A model generated the notes under the pieces. That model had not been told where the DNA came from and made no database searches. It saw nothing but the letters and a program-made list of their open reading frames with translations. The translations under genes and the position numbers were made by a program. A stretch of DNA of 64,000 nt. It comes from Pseudonocardia sulfidoxydans NBRC 16205. Its GTDB lineage: Bacteria; Actinomycetota; Actinomycetes; Mycobacteriales; Pseudonocardiaceae. The DNA lies in contig NZ_BJVJ01000014.1 in NCBI RefSeq assembly GCF_007989085.1, forward strand, positions 34,237-98,236. The letters run 5' to 3'. Positions 9,703-19,365 of the stretch are shown one piece after another (positions within the stretch are counted from its first letter, which is position 1; the number at the start of each line of letters is the position of its first letter).

Positions 9703-9820
9703 GGCCCGATGGTATCGAGCGGGGGCAGGTCCGGCCCGCTTCTCGACGTCACGCGGCGGGCCGGACCTCGACCGCGGGCGTCGGAAGCGGTGCCCGGGCC
9801 GCCCCCTAGACTGGCCCGCC

Positions 9821-11356
9821 GTGTCTTCCCCGTTGTTGATCCCCGGCTCGTCGGCGTCCACCCCCACGGTGAGCGCCGACGCGATCTCCGGCGCCCCCGC
9901 CCGGCCGGGTGACGGCTCGGACGACGCGGCCCTGCGTCGCGCCCAGGAGAATGCCCTCGTGGAAATGCTCGCCGTCCCCGCTGTCGCCGACCAGCTCGGT
10001 GAGCGGTTCCGCGCGGCGGGCCACCGGCTCTACCTGGTGGGCGGCAGTGTCCGCGACGCCCTGCTCGGCCGGGGCAACGAGGACCTCGACTTCACCACGG
10101 ACGCGCGCCCCGAGCAGATCAAGGCGCTGCTGACCGGCTGGGCCGACACGGTCTGGGACACCGGCATCGAGTTCGGCACCCTCGGCGCGCGCCGGGCCGA
10201 CCACGTCCTGGAGATCACGACGTTCCGTGCCGACGCCTACGACCGCGTCGGCCGCAACCCGGTCGTCCGGTTCGGCGACTCGATCGAGGGCGACCTGGTC
10301 CGGCGCGACTTCACGGTCAACGCGATGGCCGTCGAGGTGCACGCCCCGCGCGGGGAGCGCCGGTTCGTCGACCCGCACGGCGGTCTCGCCGCGCTCGCGG
10401 CCGGGACCCTCGACACGCCGGCGACGCCGCAGGAGTCGTTCGCCGACGACCCGCTGCGGATGCTGCGCTGCGCCCGGTTCGTGTCGCAGCTGGGGTTCGC
10501 GCCGGCCCCGCGCGTCGTCGACGCGATGACGGAGATGGCGGGTGAGCTCACCCGGATCACGCGTGAGCGGGTGCAGGCCGAGTTCTCCAAGCTGATGGTG
10601 GGCGCGCACCCGCGGCGCGCGATCGAGCTGATGGTCGACACCGGCCTGGCCGACCACGTCGTCCCCGAGGTCCCGGCCATGCGGCTGGCGATCGACGAGC
10701 ACATGCAGCACAAGGACGTCTACACGCACTCGCTGGTCGTTCTGGAGCAGGCGATCGACCGCGAGACCGACGGGCCGGACCTGGTGCTGCGGCTCGCGGC
10801 GCTGCTGCACGACGTCGGCAAGCCCGACACCCGGCGCAAGGAGTCCGACGGGCGGGTCAGCTTCCACCACCACGAGGTCGTCGGCGCCAAGATGGTCCGC
10901 CGCCGGCTCCGCGAGCTGCGCTACCCGAAGGTCGTCGTCGACGAGGTGGCGCAGCTGGTGTTCCTGCACCTGCGCTTCCACGGCTACGGCAACGGCGAGT
11001 GGACCGACTCGGCGGTGCGCCGCTACGTCACCGACGCCGGGCCGCTGCTGGATCGCCTGCACAAGCTCGTCCGGTCCGACAGCACGACCCGCAACCGGCG
11101 CCGGGCCGCGGCCCTGCAGCGCAGCTACGACTCCCTCGAGGACCGGATCGCCGCGCTGCGCGCCCAGGAGGAGCTCGACTCGATCCGTCCCGACCTCGAC
11201 GGGAACGCGATCATGGAACTGCTCGGGCTGCCGCCCGGACCACTCGTCGGCAAGGCGTACAAGCACCTGCTGGCGCTGCGGATGGAGCGCGGACCGCTGG
11301 CGCACGACGAGGCGGTCGCCGCGCTGCGGGCGTGGGCCGCCGAGAACGGCGTCTGA
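9821..11356 (+). CDS. pcnA: CCA tRNA nucleotidyltransferase with HD domain
   Basis: 511 aa. The class II nucleotidyltransferase head carries the [11 protein letters not shown] motif and the metal-binding DLDFTTDA. The [10 protein letters not shown] motif and the head/neck domains follow, then a C-terminal HD phosphohydrolase motif ([11 protein letters not shown]). It adds or repairs the CCA end of tRNA. In actinobacteria it is traditionally called pcnA. The GTG at 9821 was chosen because the frame upstream overlaps the divergent NUDIX gene and has no family similarity. Confidence 0.93.
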   Translation: MSSPLLIPGSSASTPTVSADAISGAPARPGDGSDDAALRRAQENALVEMLAVPAVADQLGERFRAAGHRLYLVGGSVRDALLGRGNEDLDFTTDARPEQIKALLTGWADTVWDTGIEFGTLGARRADHVLEITTFRADAYDRVGRNPVVRFGDSIEGDLVRRDFTVNAMAVEVHAPRGERRFVDPHGGLAALAAGTLDTPATPQESFADDPLRMLRCARFVSQLGFAPAPRVVDAMTEMAGELTRITRERVQAEFSKLMVGAHPRRAIELMVDTGLADHVVPEVPAMRLAIDEHMQHKDVYTHSLVVLEQAIDRETDGPDLVLRLAALLHDVGKPDTRRKESDGRVSFHHHEVVGAKMVRRRLRELRYPKVVVDEVAQLVFLHLRFHGYGNGEWTDSAVRRYVTDAGPLLDRLHKLVRSDSTTRNRRRAAALQRSYDSLEDRIAALRAQEELDSIRPDLDGNAIMELLGLPPGPLVGKAYKHLLALRMERGPLAHDEAVAALRAWAAENGV

Positions 11357-11359
11357 GGG

Positions 11360-12730
11360 TCAGGACCTCGCGGCGGCGCCCGCGGTGCGACGTCGCAGCA
11401 GCAGTTCGTGCGCCCCGAACCCCAGGACGTAGACGACGGCGGCCGCCCCCAGCAGCGCGGGGGCGCGGCCGTCGGGTGGGCTGAGCAGCGCGGCCGCGGT
11501 GATGGCGAGGACGTAGCTGATGTTGAACAGCGCGTCGTAGAGGGCGAAGACGCGGCCCCGGACCTCGTCGCCGGTCTCGCTCTGCACGGCGGTGTCGGCG
11601 CACAGTTTCACGACCTGCCCCGTCGCCGCCAGCGCGAACGCCGCCGCGAGCACCGCCGGCAGGGACAGGAACACGGCCAGCGCGATCTGGGCGGTCATCG
11701 ACACCCCGAGCGCGATCCGGACCGTCGTCGCCCGCCCGATCCGGTGGACGAGCCACGGCGTGAGCAGGGCCGCGACACCCAACCCGATCGCGGCCAGGAC
11801 GACGGCCTCGCCGACACCGGTCATCCCGGCGCGCAGCACGCCGGAGTCGGTGAACGCGTAGCGGAACAGCAGCAACGACACCAGGGTGCCGACGCCGAAC
11901 GCGAGCCGGTGCGCCATCAGCGCCGCGAACGACGCCGCGACCGTGGGGGTCGACGCGACGGCGCGCAGGCCGTCGGTCATGCCGTGCAGCACCACCCGGG
12001 TGGCCGACGACTCGGCCGCCGGTGTCGCCGGCGCGATGCCCTCCTCGGGCGCCACCCGGTCGGGCCCGAGGCGGCCGCGGACGAACCGTGACGCGACCAG
12101 GGCGGCGAGCAGCGGGCCGAACATCGCGATCGTCGTGACGACGGCCGAGCCCGCGTCGCCGGAGCCGATGACGGCGCGCAGCCCGATCGCGGTGGCCCCG
12201 CCGATCGCGGCGGTCGCCGCGCCGAGGGTGGCCGCGATCGTGTTGGCCTCCACCAGATGCCGGGGCTCGACGACGTGGGGCAACCCGGCCGACAGCCCGG
12301 ACAGCACGAACCGGCTCGCACCCGCCACGGCCAACGCCGCCAGGTACAGCGGCACCCCGTCGACGCCGGTCCCGACCAGCACCGCGACGACGGCCACCAG
12401 GAACGCGCGCACGATGTTCGCGACGACGAGCACCCGGCGCCGGTCCCACCGGTCGAGCAGCGCCCCGGTGAACGGCCCGATCACCGAGTACGGCAGCAGG
12501 ATCACCGCGAGCCCGGCGGCCACCGCGAGAGGATCGGCCTGCCGTTCGGGGTTGAACAGCACGGCCCCGCCGAGCGCGGCCTGGAACATGCCGTCGCCGA
12601 ACTGGGCGGTGAACCGGACGCCGAGCAGCCGGCGGAAGCCGGAGGCGCGCAGCAGTCGGGCGAGCCCGGCCTTCTCCCGCTTCGCGGAGGTGGCGGTGTC
12701 CCCCGTCGCGGGGGCGGAGGACGAGGACAC
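11360..12730 (-). CDS. MFS transporter
   Basis: 456 aa with about 12 hydrophobic segments. A cytoplasmic-loop arginine motif, DRWDRRRVL, follows the second helix (ALLDRWDRRRVLVVANIVRA), as in the MFS_1/MFS_3 exporter group. A corresponding gene (Rv0037c) flanks the YqgE gene in M. tuberculosis. The substrate is unknown. It starts at a GTG and is divergent from yqgE across a 43-bp gap, so the two promoters must overlap. It ends 3 bp from the pcnA stop. Confidence 0.85.
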   Translation of the reverse strand: MSSSSAPATGDTATSAKREKAGLARLLRASGFRRLLGVRFTAQFGDGMFQAALGGAVLFNPERQADPLAVAAGLAVILLPYSVIGPFTGALLDRWDRRRVLVVANIVRAFLVAVVAVLVGTGVDGVPLYLAALAVAGASRFVLSGLSAGLPHVVEPRHLVEANTIAATLGAATAAIGGATAIGLRAVIGSGDAGSAVVTTIAMFGPLLAALVASRFVRGRLGPDRVAPEEGIAPATPAAESSATRVVLHGMTDGLRAVASTPTVAASFAALMAHRLAFGVGTLVSLLLFRYAFTDSGVLRAGMTGVGEAVVLAAIGLGVAALLTPWLVHRIGRATTVRIALGVSMTAQIALAVFLSLPAVLAAAFALAATGQVVKLCADTAVQSETGDEVRGRVFALYDALFNISYVLAITAAALLSPPDGRAPALLGAAAVVYVLGFGAHELLLRRRTAGAAARS

Positions 12731-12773
12731 GACCGGAAGGCTACTGCCCCCGTGCGGGTGCGACGATGGTGCC

Positions 12774-13370
12774 GTGAGGGACCTCCGCGACGGATCCGCA
12801 GGCTCGACCGTGCCCGTCGCGCCGGGCACGCTGCTCGTCGCCTCGCCCGGTCTGTCGGACCCGAACTTCCGCAGGACCGTGGTGTACATGGTCGAGCACC
12901 GCGACTCCGGGAGCCTTGGCGTCGTGCTCAACCGGCCCGGTGACGTCGTCGTCCGCGACGTGCTGCCGGCGTGGGAGAACCTGGCGTCGACGCCCCGGTC
13001 GGTGTTCGTGGGCGGTCCCGTCGACGCCCGGACGGCGCTGTGCCTGGCCGCGATGCGCACCGGGGTGTCGACGGCGGGCTTGCCCGGCGTGGTGACGGTG
13101 CACAGCCCGGTCGCGCTCGTCGACCTCGACTCCGACCCGGCCGCGCTGGAGTCGTCACTGCGGGGGCTGCGGGTGTTCGCCGGCTACTCCGGCTGGGACT
13201 CGGGCCAGCTCGACGGCGAGATCGAGCGCGGTGACTGGCTCGTCGTGCCCGGGCTGCCCGACGACGTCATCACCGGCCGGCACACCGACCTGTGGGGCCG
13301 GGTGCTGCGCCGGCAGGGGACGCCGCTCGCGCTGCTGGCGACGTTCCCCGCCGAGGTCGGGCTGAACTAG
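12774..13370 (+). CDS. YqgE/AlgH family protein
   Basis: 198 aa. The family hallmarks are visible: G-T-L-L-V-A-S-P near the N-terminus, F-R-R-T-V-V-Y-M-V-E-H, G-V-V-L-N-R-P, and F-A-G-Y-S-G-W near the C-terminus. The molecular function is unresolved (annotated as UPF0301 or a putative transcriptional regulator). Its position next to an MFS gene and leuS matches Rv0038. GTG start. The 3' end overlaps the convergent SdpI-like gene by 4 bp. Confidence 0.92.
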   Translation: MRDLRDGSAGSTVPVAPGTLLVASPGLSDPNFRRTVVYMVEHRDSGSLGVVLNRPGDVVVRDVLPAWENLASTPRSVFVGGPVDARTALCLAAMRTGVSTAGLPGVVTVHSPVALVDLDSDPAALESSLRGLRVFAGYSGWDSGQLDGEIERGDWLVVPGLPDDVITGRHTDLWGRVLRRQGTPLALLATFPAEVGLN

Positions 13371-13795
13371 GAGCTGATCCCTGCGGGGCGGCAGCCCTCG
13401 ATGAGGTCGCACCCCGCGCACGTGCCCGCGCACGGGGCCGGCTCGTCCTCGACGAGGCGGGCCGCGCGGTCGCCCAGCGCGCCGCCGATCCCGGCCAGCA
13501 CCAGCACCCCGAGCACCGTCACGACGAGCAGGATCACACCCAGCAGCACGTCCGGACGGGCCAGCGAGACGGCCGCGCCGGCGATCGCGACGACCGCGGC
13601 GGCGCCGACCAGCGGCGCGGCGACCCGGTTGGCCGCCGCGAACGCCTGCTCCGACGACAGCGTCGCAGCGGTGCGGACGCCCGCGAACCGGTTGCGGCGC
13701 AACGTCCCACGGGAACCGGTCACGGCGACGGCGCCGAGCGCCACCCCCACGATCAGGAGGACGGCGCCGAGGACCACGCTGAGGACGACAGGCAC
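13367..13795 (-). CDS. SdpI-like membrane protein
   Basis: 142 aa from the GTG at 13795; a TTG at 13813 would add six residues. Three predicted membrane helices lie around the signature LRRNRFAGVRTAATLSS, characteristic of the SdpI/YhfL family. SdpI gives immunity to the SdpC toxin in Bacillus, but most homologues have no known function. The hydrophilic C-terminus holds several cysteines (CAGTCAGCDLIEGC), which could bind a metal or form disulfides. It is divergent from leuS. Confidence 0.75.
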   Translation of the reverse strand: MPVVLSVVLGAVLLIVGVALGAVAVTGSRGTLRRNRFAGVRTAATLSSEQAFAAANRVAAPLVGAAAVVAIAGAAVSLARPDVLLGVILLVVTVLGVLVLAGIGGALGDRAARLVEDEPAPCAGTCAGCDLIEGCRPAGISS

Positions 13796-14015
13796 CCGTC
13801 CAGGGTAGGCCAACCCGTTCGCGGGGCCTCGGCCAGCGGCGTTACGCTGGTCGTCGCAGATGGCCCGCTTCGACGCGGTCGCGTCGGGAGTGATCCGGCG
13901 CTCGCGGCCGGGCCCCCGTCCCTCCCGGGCCGGGGTCTCCGACGTCTCGCTCGCGGGCCCGGTCCCGCGGGCCTCGTTTCGTGGCCGTCAGGTAACTCGA
14001 GCTGAGCGGACGGAC

Positions 14016-16898
14016 ATGAGCACGGAGACCACCACCGCGGACGTCACGGCGGAGCGCACCGACGACGCCGGGGCGCCCCCGTTCCGGTACGGCGCGGCAC
14101 TCGCCGGGCGCATCGAGCGCAAGTGGCAGGACCGCTGGGAGGCCGAGGGCACGTTCCGCGCCCCGAACCCCGGCGAGCCCGGGTCGGAGCGCAAGAAGGT
14201 CTACCTGCTCGACATGTTCCCGTACCCGTCGGGCGCGGGGCTGCACGTCGGCCATCCGCTGGGCTTCATCGGCACCGACGTGCTGGGCCGCTACCTGCGG
14301 ATGACCGGGCACAACGTGCTGCACGCCATGGGTTTCGACGCGTTCGGCCTGCCCGCCGAGCAGTACGCGGTGCAGACGGGCACGCATCCGCGCACCACCA
14401 CCGAGGCCAACATCGCGCGCTACCGCGAGCAGCTGCGCCAGCTGGGCCTGGCCCACGACGACCGGCGTTCCGTGGCGACCACCGACGTCGAGTTCTACCG
14501 CTGGACGCAGTGGATCTTCCTGCAGATCTTCAACTCCTGGTACGACGTCGACGCCGACCGCGCCCGCCCGATCGCCGAGCTGGTCGCGCAGTTCGAGTCC
14601 GGCGCGCGCCGCACACCCGACGGCCGCGCCTGGGCCGAGCTGTCGGAGGCCGAGCGGCGTGCCGCCGTCGACGGGTTCCGGCTGGCCTACATCTCCGAGG
14701 CGCCGGTGAACTGGTGCCCCGGGCTGGGCACGGTGCTGGCCAACGAGGAGGTCACCGCCGACGGCCGCAGCGAGCGCGGGAACTATCCCGTCTTCCGGCG
14801 CAACCTCAAGCAGTGGATGATGCGGATCACCGCGTACTCCGACCGGCTGGTGTCCGACCTGGACCGCCTGGACTGGCCGGAGTCGGTGAAGGCCATGCAG
14901 CGCAACTGGATCGGCCGGTCCGAGGGTGCGCGCGTGCGGTTCGCCTCCGCGGCGGGCGACATCGAGGTCTTCACGACACGCCCCGACACGCTGTTCGGCG
15001 CGACCTACATGGTCCTGGCGCCGGAGCACCCGCTGGTCTCCTCGCTCCTCCCGGAGGCCTGGCCCACCGACGTCGACCCGCGGTGGACCGGCGGTGCGGC
15101 CACGCCCGCGGACGCCGTCGCGGCCTACCGCGACGCCGCCGCGCGCAAGACGGAGCTGGACCGTCAGGAGAACAAGGACAAGACCGGCGTCTTCACCGGC
15201 GCGTACGCGACCAACCCCGTCAACGGCGAGCAGGTCCCGGTCTTCGTCGCCGACTACGTGCTGATGGGCTACGGCACCGGCGCGATCATGGCCGTCCCGG
15301 CGCAGGACACCCGCGACTGGGACTTCGCGACGGCGTTCGGGCTGCCGATCGTGCGCACCGTCGACCCGGGCGAGGGCTGGGAGGACGAGGACGGCGGGGC
15401 GTTCACCGGCGACGGCCCGGCGATCAACTCGGCCAACACCGAGGTCAGCCTGAACGGCCTGGCCGTGGCCGAGGCCAAGCGCGTGATCATCGACTGGCTG
15501 GCGGGCAAGGGGTTCGGCGAGGGCGTCGTCCAGTACAAGCTCCGCGACTGGCTGTTCTCCCGGCAGCGCTACTGGGGCGAGCCGTTCCCGGTCGTGTGGG
15601 ACGAGCACGGGCCCGTCGCCCTGCCCGACGCGCAGCTGCCCGTCGTGCTTCCCGACGTCGACGACTACTCCCCCAAGACCTACGACCCCGACGCCGCCGA
15701 CACCGAGCCGGAGCCGCCGCTGTCGCGGGCGACCGAGTGGGTGGAGGTCGAGCTCGACCTGGGCGACGGGCCGAAGCCCTACCGCCGCGAGACGAACACG
15801 ATGCCGCAGTGGGCCGGCTCCTGCTGGTACTACCTGCGCTACCTCGACCCGGACAACCACGAGCGGTTCGTGTCCGAGGAGGCCGAGAAGTACTGGGTCG
15901 GCAAGGACCTGCAGCGCTCCGCGGCCGATCCGGGAGGTGTCGACCTGTACGTCGGCGGCGTCGAGCACGCCGTGCTGCACCTGCTGTACTCGCGGTTCTG
16001 GCACAAGGTCCTGTTCGACCTGGGCCACGTGACCAGCGAGGAGCCGTTCCGCAAGCTGTTCAACCAGGGCTACATCCAGGCCTTCGCCTACACCGACGCG
16101 CGCGGGCTCTACGTCCCGGCCGAGGAGGTCGTCGAGGTGGAGGCCGCCGACGGGACCGCTGGTTTCACGTGGAACAACGAGCCGGTCACCCGTGAGTACG
16201 GGAAGATGGGCAAGTCGCTCAAGAACGTCGTGACGCCCGACGAGATGTGCGAGCGCTACGGCGCCGACACGTTCCGGCTCTACGAGATGTACACCGGCCC
16301 GATGGAGGCCTCGCGGCCGTGGTCGACGCGCGACGTCGTCGGTCCGCAGCGGTTCCTGCAGCGTGTGTGGCGCAACCTGGTCGACGAGGAGACCGGCGAG
16401 TGCCGCGTCACCGACGCCGCGCTGGACGAGGAGACGCTGCGCGCCCTGCACAAGGCCATCGCGGGCGTCCACGAGGACGTCCCGGCGCTGCACTACAACA
16501 CCGCCGCCGCCAAGCTGATCGAGCTGAACAACCACCTGACCAAGACGTACGCGGGTGCGGGGGTGCCGCGTGCCGCGGCCGAGCCGCTGGTGCTCATGCT
16601 CGCGCCCCTGGCACCGCACGTGGCCGAGGAGCTGTGGTCGATCCTGGGCCACGACGAGTCGCTGGCCTACGCGTCGTTCCCGGTGGCCGACGCGCGCTAC
16701 CTGGTCGCCGACACCGTCGAGTACCCGATCCAGTACAACGGCAAGGTCCGTTCGCGCATCACCGTCCCGGCCGCGGCCGACGCCGCGAGCGTCCAGGCCG
16801 CCGCGCTGGCCGACGAGAAGGTCGCCGCGCTGCTCGACGGCCGTGAGCCGCGCAAGGTGATCGTGGTGCCCGGCCGGCTGGTCAACATCGTCGGCTGA
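14016..16898 (+). CDS. leuS: leucine--tRNA ligase
   Basis: 960 aa class I aminoacyl-tRNA synthetase. The HIGH-type motif reads HVGH in [14 protein letters not shown], and the KMSKS-type motif reads KMGKS ([12 protein letters not shown]), a common actinobacterial form. The connective peptide 1 editing domain carries [19 protein letters not shown] (written [11 protein letters not shown]...). The C-terminal anticodon-binding domain is complete. The ATG at 14016 is preceded by GAGCGGA. No T-box or leader is apparent upstream. Confidence 0.97.
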   Translation: MSTETTTADVTAERTDDAGAPPFRYGAALAGRIERKWQDRWEAEGTFRAPNPGEPGSERKKVYLLDMFPYPSGAGLHVGHPLGFIGTDVLGRYLRMTGHNVLHAMGFDAFGLPAEQYAVQTGTHPRTTTEANIARYREQLRQLGLAHDDRRSVATTDVEFYRWTQWIFLQIFNSWYDVDADRARPIAELVAQFESGARRTPDGRAWAELSEAERRAAVDGFRLAYISEAPVNWCPGLGTVLANEEVTADGRSERGNYPVFRRNLKQWMMRITAYSDRLVSDLDRLDWPESVKAMQRNWIGRSEGARVRFASAAGDIEVFTTRPDTLFGATYMVLAPEHPLVSSLLPEAWPTDVDPRWTGGAATPADAVAAYRDAAARKTELDRQENKDKTGVFTGAYATNPVNGEQVPVFVADYVLMGYGTGAIMAVPAQDTRDWDFATAFGLPIVRTVDPGEGWEDEDGGAFTGDGPAINSANTEVSLNGLAVAEAKRVIIDWLAGKGFGEGVVQYKLRDWLFSRQRYWGEPFPVVWDEHGPVALPDAQLPVVLPDVDDYSPKTYDPDAADTEPEPPLSRATEWVEVELDLGDGPKPYRRETNTMPQWAGSCWYYLRYLDPDNHERFVSEEAEKYWVGKDLQRSAADPGGVDLYVGGVEHAVLHLLYSRFWHKVLFDLGHVTSEEPFRKLFNQGYIQAFAYTDARGLYVPAEEVVEVEAADGTAGFTWNNEPVTREYGKMGKSLKNVVTPDEMCERYGADTFRLYEMYTGPMEASRPWSTRDVVGPQRFLQRVWRNLVDEETGECRVTDAALDEETLRALHKAIAGVHEDVPALHYNTAAAKLIELNNHLTKTYAGAGVPRAAAEPLVLMLAPLAPHVAEELWSILGHDESLAYASFPVADARYLVADTVEYPIQYNGKVRSRITVPAAADAASVQAAALADEKVAALLDGREPRKVIVVPGRLVNIVG

Positions 16899-16913
16899 CG
16901 CGTCCGGCACGAA

Positions 16914-16956
16914 GCCGCCGCGCCGCAGGAGTCAACGGCTCCTGCGCCGCGGCGGC
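16914..16956. terminator. hairpin at the leuS/HEPN convergent junction
   Basis: An 18-bp stem with a single mismatch (arms 16914-16931 and 16939-16956) and a 7-nt loop sits just after the leuS stop. It overlaps the last codons of the convergent HEPN gene. It could serve both strands. Confidence 0.65.
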
Positions 16957-17369
16957 CTCGCCGGCAGCGGTGTCGCGTCGCCGCGGCGGGCGGCGCTGCG
17001 CCCCGGATCGGCCAACCACTTCTCCACCTCGACGACGACCGTCGTCGCCGCCGCGATGGCGGCCCCGGCTTCGGCGGCCGGGACGGGTTCGTAGCCGTGG
17101 TCGGCGAGCAGCGACTGGTTGAACAGGCTGCGCAGCACGCGACCCGACTCCGGGTCGAGGGCCCGCTCGCGGACCACGCGGCGCACGAACGCCGACACGA
17201 CGTCGGAGAAGTCGCCGCGGGTCTCCCCCAGCACGAGCAGCGCGGTCTCGGCCGCGTGGTAGGCGCCGTGGAACGCGCGTGACAGCGCCTGCGTCGTGAA
17301 CCCGTTGTCCAGCAACAGAGTCGCGGCGTCGATCTCCTCCCGCGCCCGCGCCATCCCGGAATGGTTCAC
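16932..17369 (-). CDS. HEPN domain protein (putative HepT-like RNase partner)
   Basis: 145 aa. The four-helix HEPN domain fills residues about 5-125. The segment SRAFHGAYHAAETALLVLG has the R-x6-H spacing (R31, H38) with a tyrosine just before the His, as in nucleotidyltransferase-associated HEPN proteins. In HEPN/MNT toxin-antitoxin systems such proteins are RNases silenced by AMPylation of a nearby tyrosine. The C-terminus is an Arg-rich tail. It begins with GTG 19 bp downstream of the nucleotidyltransferase gene and is presumably co-transcribed with it. Confidence 0.75.
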   Translation of the reverse strand: MNHSGMARAREEIDAATLLLDNGFTTQALSRAFHGAYHAAETALLVLGETRGDFSDVVSAFVRRVVRERALDPESGRVLRSLFNQSLLADHGYEPVPAAEAGAAIAAATTVVVEVEKWLADPGRSAARRGDATPLPARPPRRRSR

Positions 17370-17388
17370 CCCGCCTGGCCCCCCGCGC

Positions 17389-18135
17389 TCACGAGATCCG
17401 CACCGACCCGGTCTTGGCCCGGATCAGCATCGGCTCGGTCGGACGACCCATGGCCGACTCCGCGACCGGCAGCGCGGTGATCGTCAGACCCGACCGTTCG
17501 GTGTGCCGCCACAGCACCGCGTCCATGCGGCGCAGCTCGTCCCACGTGGAGTCGACGCGGTCGAGGACGACGAGCAGATCCAGGTCGGACTCGACGCCAC
17601 CCTCGCCGCTGGCCCACGAGCCGTAGAGCAGGACCCGGTGCAGCCGGGGGCCGTACAGGTCGGCGAGGTCGCCCGCGACGGCCGCGGGCACGTCGGCGTT
17701 GCGGGGTGAGGGATCGGGGGTGCGGGCCAGCGCGCGGCGGCCCACCTCCTCGTCGACCAGTCCTTCGGCGAGCAGCCACTCGATGGCGCCGCGACGGGCG
17801 CGGGCGTCGCGGAAGCGGTACCACTCGTCACGGACCTCGGGGAACTCGAACAGCGTGTTCTTGAACCGCCGGAACGCGCCCCGGCCGTTGATGGCCTGGT
17901 CGAGCAGCTCGGCCGCCCTGCGATGCTGGACGGCCTCGACGAAGTCGCTCATGTCGCCGTACCCGGCGCCGGCCTCGGTGGGCGGGATGCGCACCCAGCC
18001 GGCGGGCTCGTCGTCACGGTCGGAGACGAGCTGGATCGTGCCGTCGCCGGGGTCGATCCACCAGCTCACGCCGGGGGTGCGGTCGTCGCGGGCAGCGCCG
18101 AGCCCGGCGAGGTCCACGTCGTCCGGGTCGAGCAT
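17389..18135 (-). CDS. UPF0158-MNT nucleotidyltransferase fusion
   Basis: 248 aa in two domains. Residues about 20-125 match UPF0158: the segment AINGRGAFRRFKNTLFEFPE followed by W-Y-R-F is its hallmark. Residues about 150-245 form a minimal nucleotidyltransferase with GSWASG (172-177) and the metal-binding SDLDLLV (183-189). MNT proteins paired with HEPN act as AMPylating antitoxins (MntA/HepT). The UPF0158 extension is not part of the classical MntA antitoxin. It is followed by the HEPN gene in the same direction. Confidence 0.8.
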   Translation of the reverse strand: MLDPDDVDLAGLGAARDDRTPGVSWWIDPGDGTIQLVSDRDDEPAGWVRIPPTEAGAGYGDMSDFVEAVQHRRAAELLDQAINGRGAFRRFKNTLFEFPEVRDEWYRFRDARARRGAIEWLLAEGLVDEEVGRRALARTPDPSPRNADVPAAVAGDLADLYGPRLHRVLLYGSWASGEGGVESDLDLLVVLDRVDSTWDELRRMDAVLWRHTERSGLTITALPVAESAMGRPTEPMLIRAKTGSVRIS

Positions 18136-18260
18136 CCCAGGATGCTATCGCCGCGCGAACGTCGCCGGTGTCCAGAAAAGAGACGCCCGCAGGCCCGGCC
18201 GGACGGTATGCCTGGCCGGGCCGTGCGCGGGGAGCGTGGTCCCTGGGTTCTGGGAGGGCC

Positions 18261-18824
18261 TCAGATGCGGCGCGCTCCGGAGAACGGCATCGACGCCAGG
18301 GTGCTGATCTTCACCGGCTGGCCGGCGGTGCTGGCGTGCACGACCTTGCCGTTGCCGATGTACATGGCGACGTGGCTGACCGGCTTGTAGAAGAACACGA
18401 GGTCGCCGGGCTGCAGGTTCGCCTTCGACACCGGGGTGCCGAACGTGGACTGCGCGCGGCTGGTGCGCGGGATGGTGACGCCGGCCTGCTTGAAGGCCCA
18501 GTACATGAGGCCGGAGCAGTCGAAGGCGCTCGGGCCGGCCGATCCGTAGCGGTAGGGCGCTCCGAGCTTGCTCATGACGATCGAGAGGACCGACTTGCTG
18601 CTGGCGGCCGGCTTCACCGCGGTCTCGACGACCGGGGCGGTCACCGCGACGGCCGGCTGGGCAGCGCCGGCGCCGGGGACGGCGGCAGGGATCTCGAGGA
18701 CGGCGGCCGCTGCGGGCGCCGCGGGGGTGGCGGCGGGGAGGATCGCGAAAGCGGAGGCAGCGGCGGCGGTGGCCGCGACGACGGCCGTCCGGATCGTGAG
18801 GAAGCGGGGGGTGTGCGTGTGCAC
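18261..18824 (-). CDS. secreted NlpC/P60 cell-wall endopeptidase
   Basis: 187 aa. The N-terminus is a signal peptide ([18 protein letters not shown]), followed by an Ala/Pro/Val-rich linker to about residue 75. The C-terminal NlpC/P60 domain has catalytic Cys in FDCSGLM, His in HVAMYIG, and a third polar residue in HAST. It would cleave peptide stems in peptidoglycan. Similar RpfB/RipA-type hydrolases act in cell separation. The GTG at 18824 with AAGGA upstream was preferred over longer frames that run into the regulatory region. Confidence 0.88.
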   Translation of the reverse strand: MHTHTPRFLTIRTAVVAATAAAASAFAILPAATPAAPAAAAVLEIPAAVPGAGAAQPAVAVTAPVVETAVKPAASSKSVLSIVMSKLGAPYRYGSAGPSAFDCSGLMYWAFKQAGVTIPRTSRAQSTFGTPVSKANLQPGDLVFFYKPVSHVAMYIGNGKVVHASTAGQPVKISTLASMPFSGARRI

Positions 18825-19307
18825 GGGGGTGTTCCTTAGGGGGTAGCACCGCCGGACACGCGCGGACCGCACGCCGGGTGTGCGGGGGAGCGGGAGCCGG
18901 GCCGGTCGCCGTCGTCCTGGGGGGTCGGACGGTCCGTGCCCGGTTCGTGGTCCGGACGATGACCCCACACTCCGCAGCTCCGGGTGAGCCTTGGTCGTGC
19001 AGGGCCGTAGCCCAAATTACGAACAGATTTCGACGATTCACCATGACGCAAATCTCAAACAATGGTGCGTATTCGGGTGATCGTTGTCACGGAAAGGAAC
19101 CCGATCGGCCGAATCTCGTCGACGTAATTCGGTGCTGTTCCGGAGTCGAAACCGCGCAATGACGTGTGACCGGTCACGGGAGGGTGAGTTATCGTCCCGT
19201 TATTGGGTCGGACGGGTGACAAAAATTGCGGTCCGGAAGGATCGGAAATAGTTCCGGAACGGAAACGACGAGACCGCGGAACGGAGACAACAGATCCGGG
19301 GTACGAC
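18825..19307. other. gene-free intergenic region upstream of the NlpC/P60 gene
   Basis: About 480 bp with no convincing gene. The part from about 19000 to 19260 is markedly richer in A+T than its surroundings. It contains a perfect 12-bp palindrome GTGACCGGTCAC (19166-19177) and the palindrome GTTCCGGAAC near 19250. It probably holds the promoter and operators of the cell-wall hydrolase on the minus strand. A c-di-AMP (ydaO-type) riboswitch, common before such genes, was looked for and not seen. Confidence 0.5.
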
Positions 19308-19344
19308 GAAGGCCCTGCCCCGCAGATGCGGGAGCAGGGCCTTC
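19308..19344 (-). terminator. hairpin downstream of ino1
   Basis: An 11-bp perfect outer stem (GAAGGCCCTGC / GCAGGGCCTTC) encloses a second short CCCGCA/TGCGGG stem. It sits 22 nt past the ino1 stop and has no T-tract. Confidence 0.75.
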
Positions 19345-19365
19345 GGGTGGGACGGCGGCCGAACG

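Noticed and set aside
13842..16910. A 1022-aa open frame antisense to leuS
   Set aside because: It is the complement of leuS in a GC-rich genome; the product is Arg/Gly/Val-rich with no family motif, while leuS is complete and canonical.
18825..19000. ydaO/c-di-AMP riboswitch before the NlpC/P60 gene
   Set aside because: The conserved GAACCC / GCTAACCTC-type blocks expected for this riboswitch are not visible on the minus strand.
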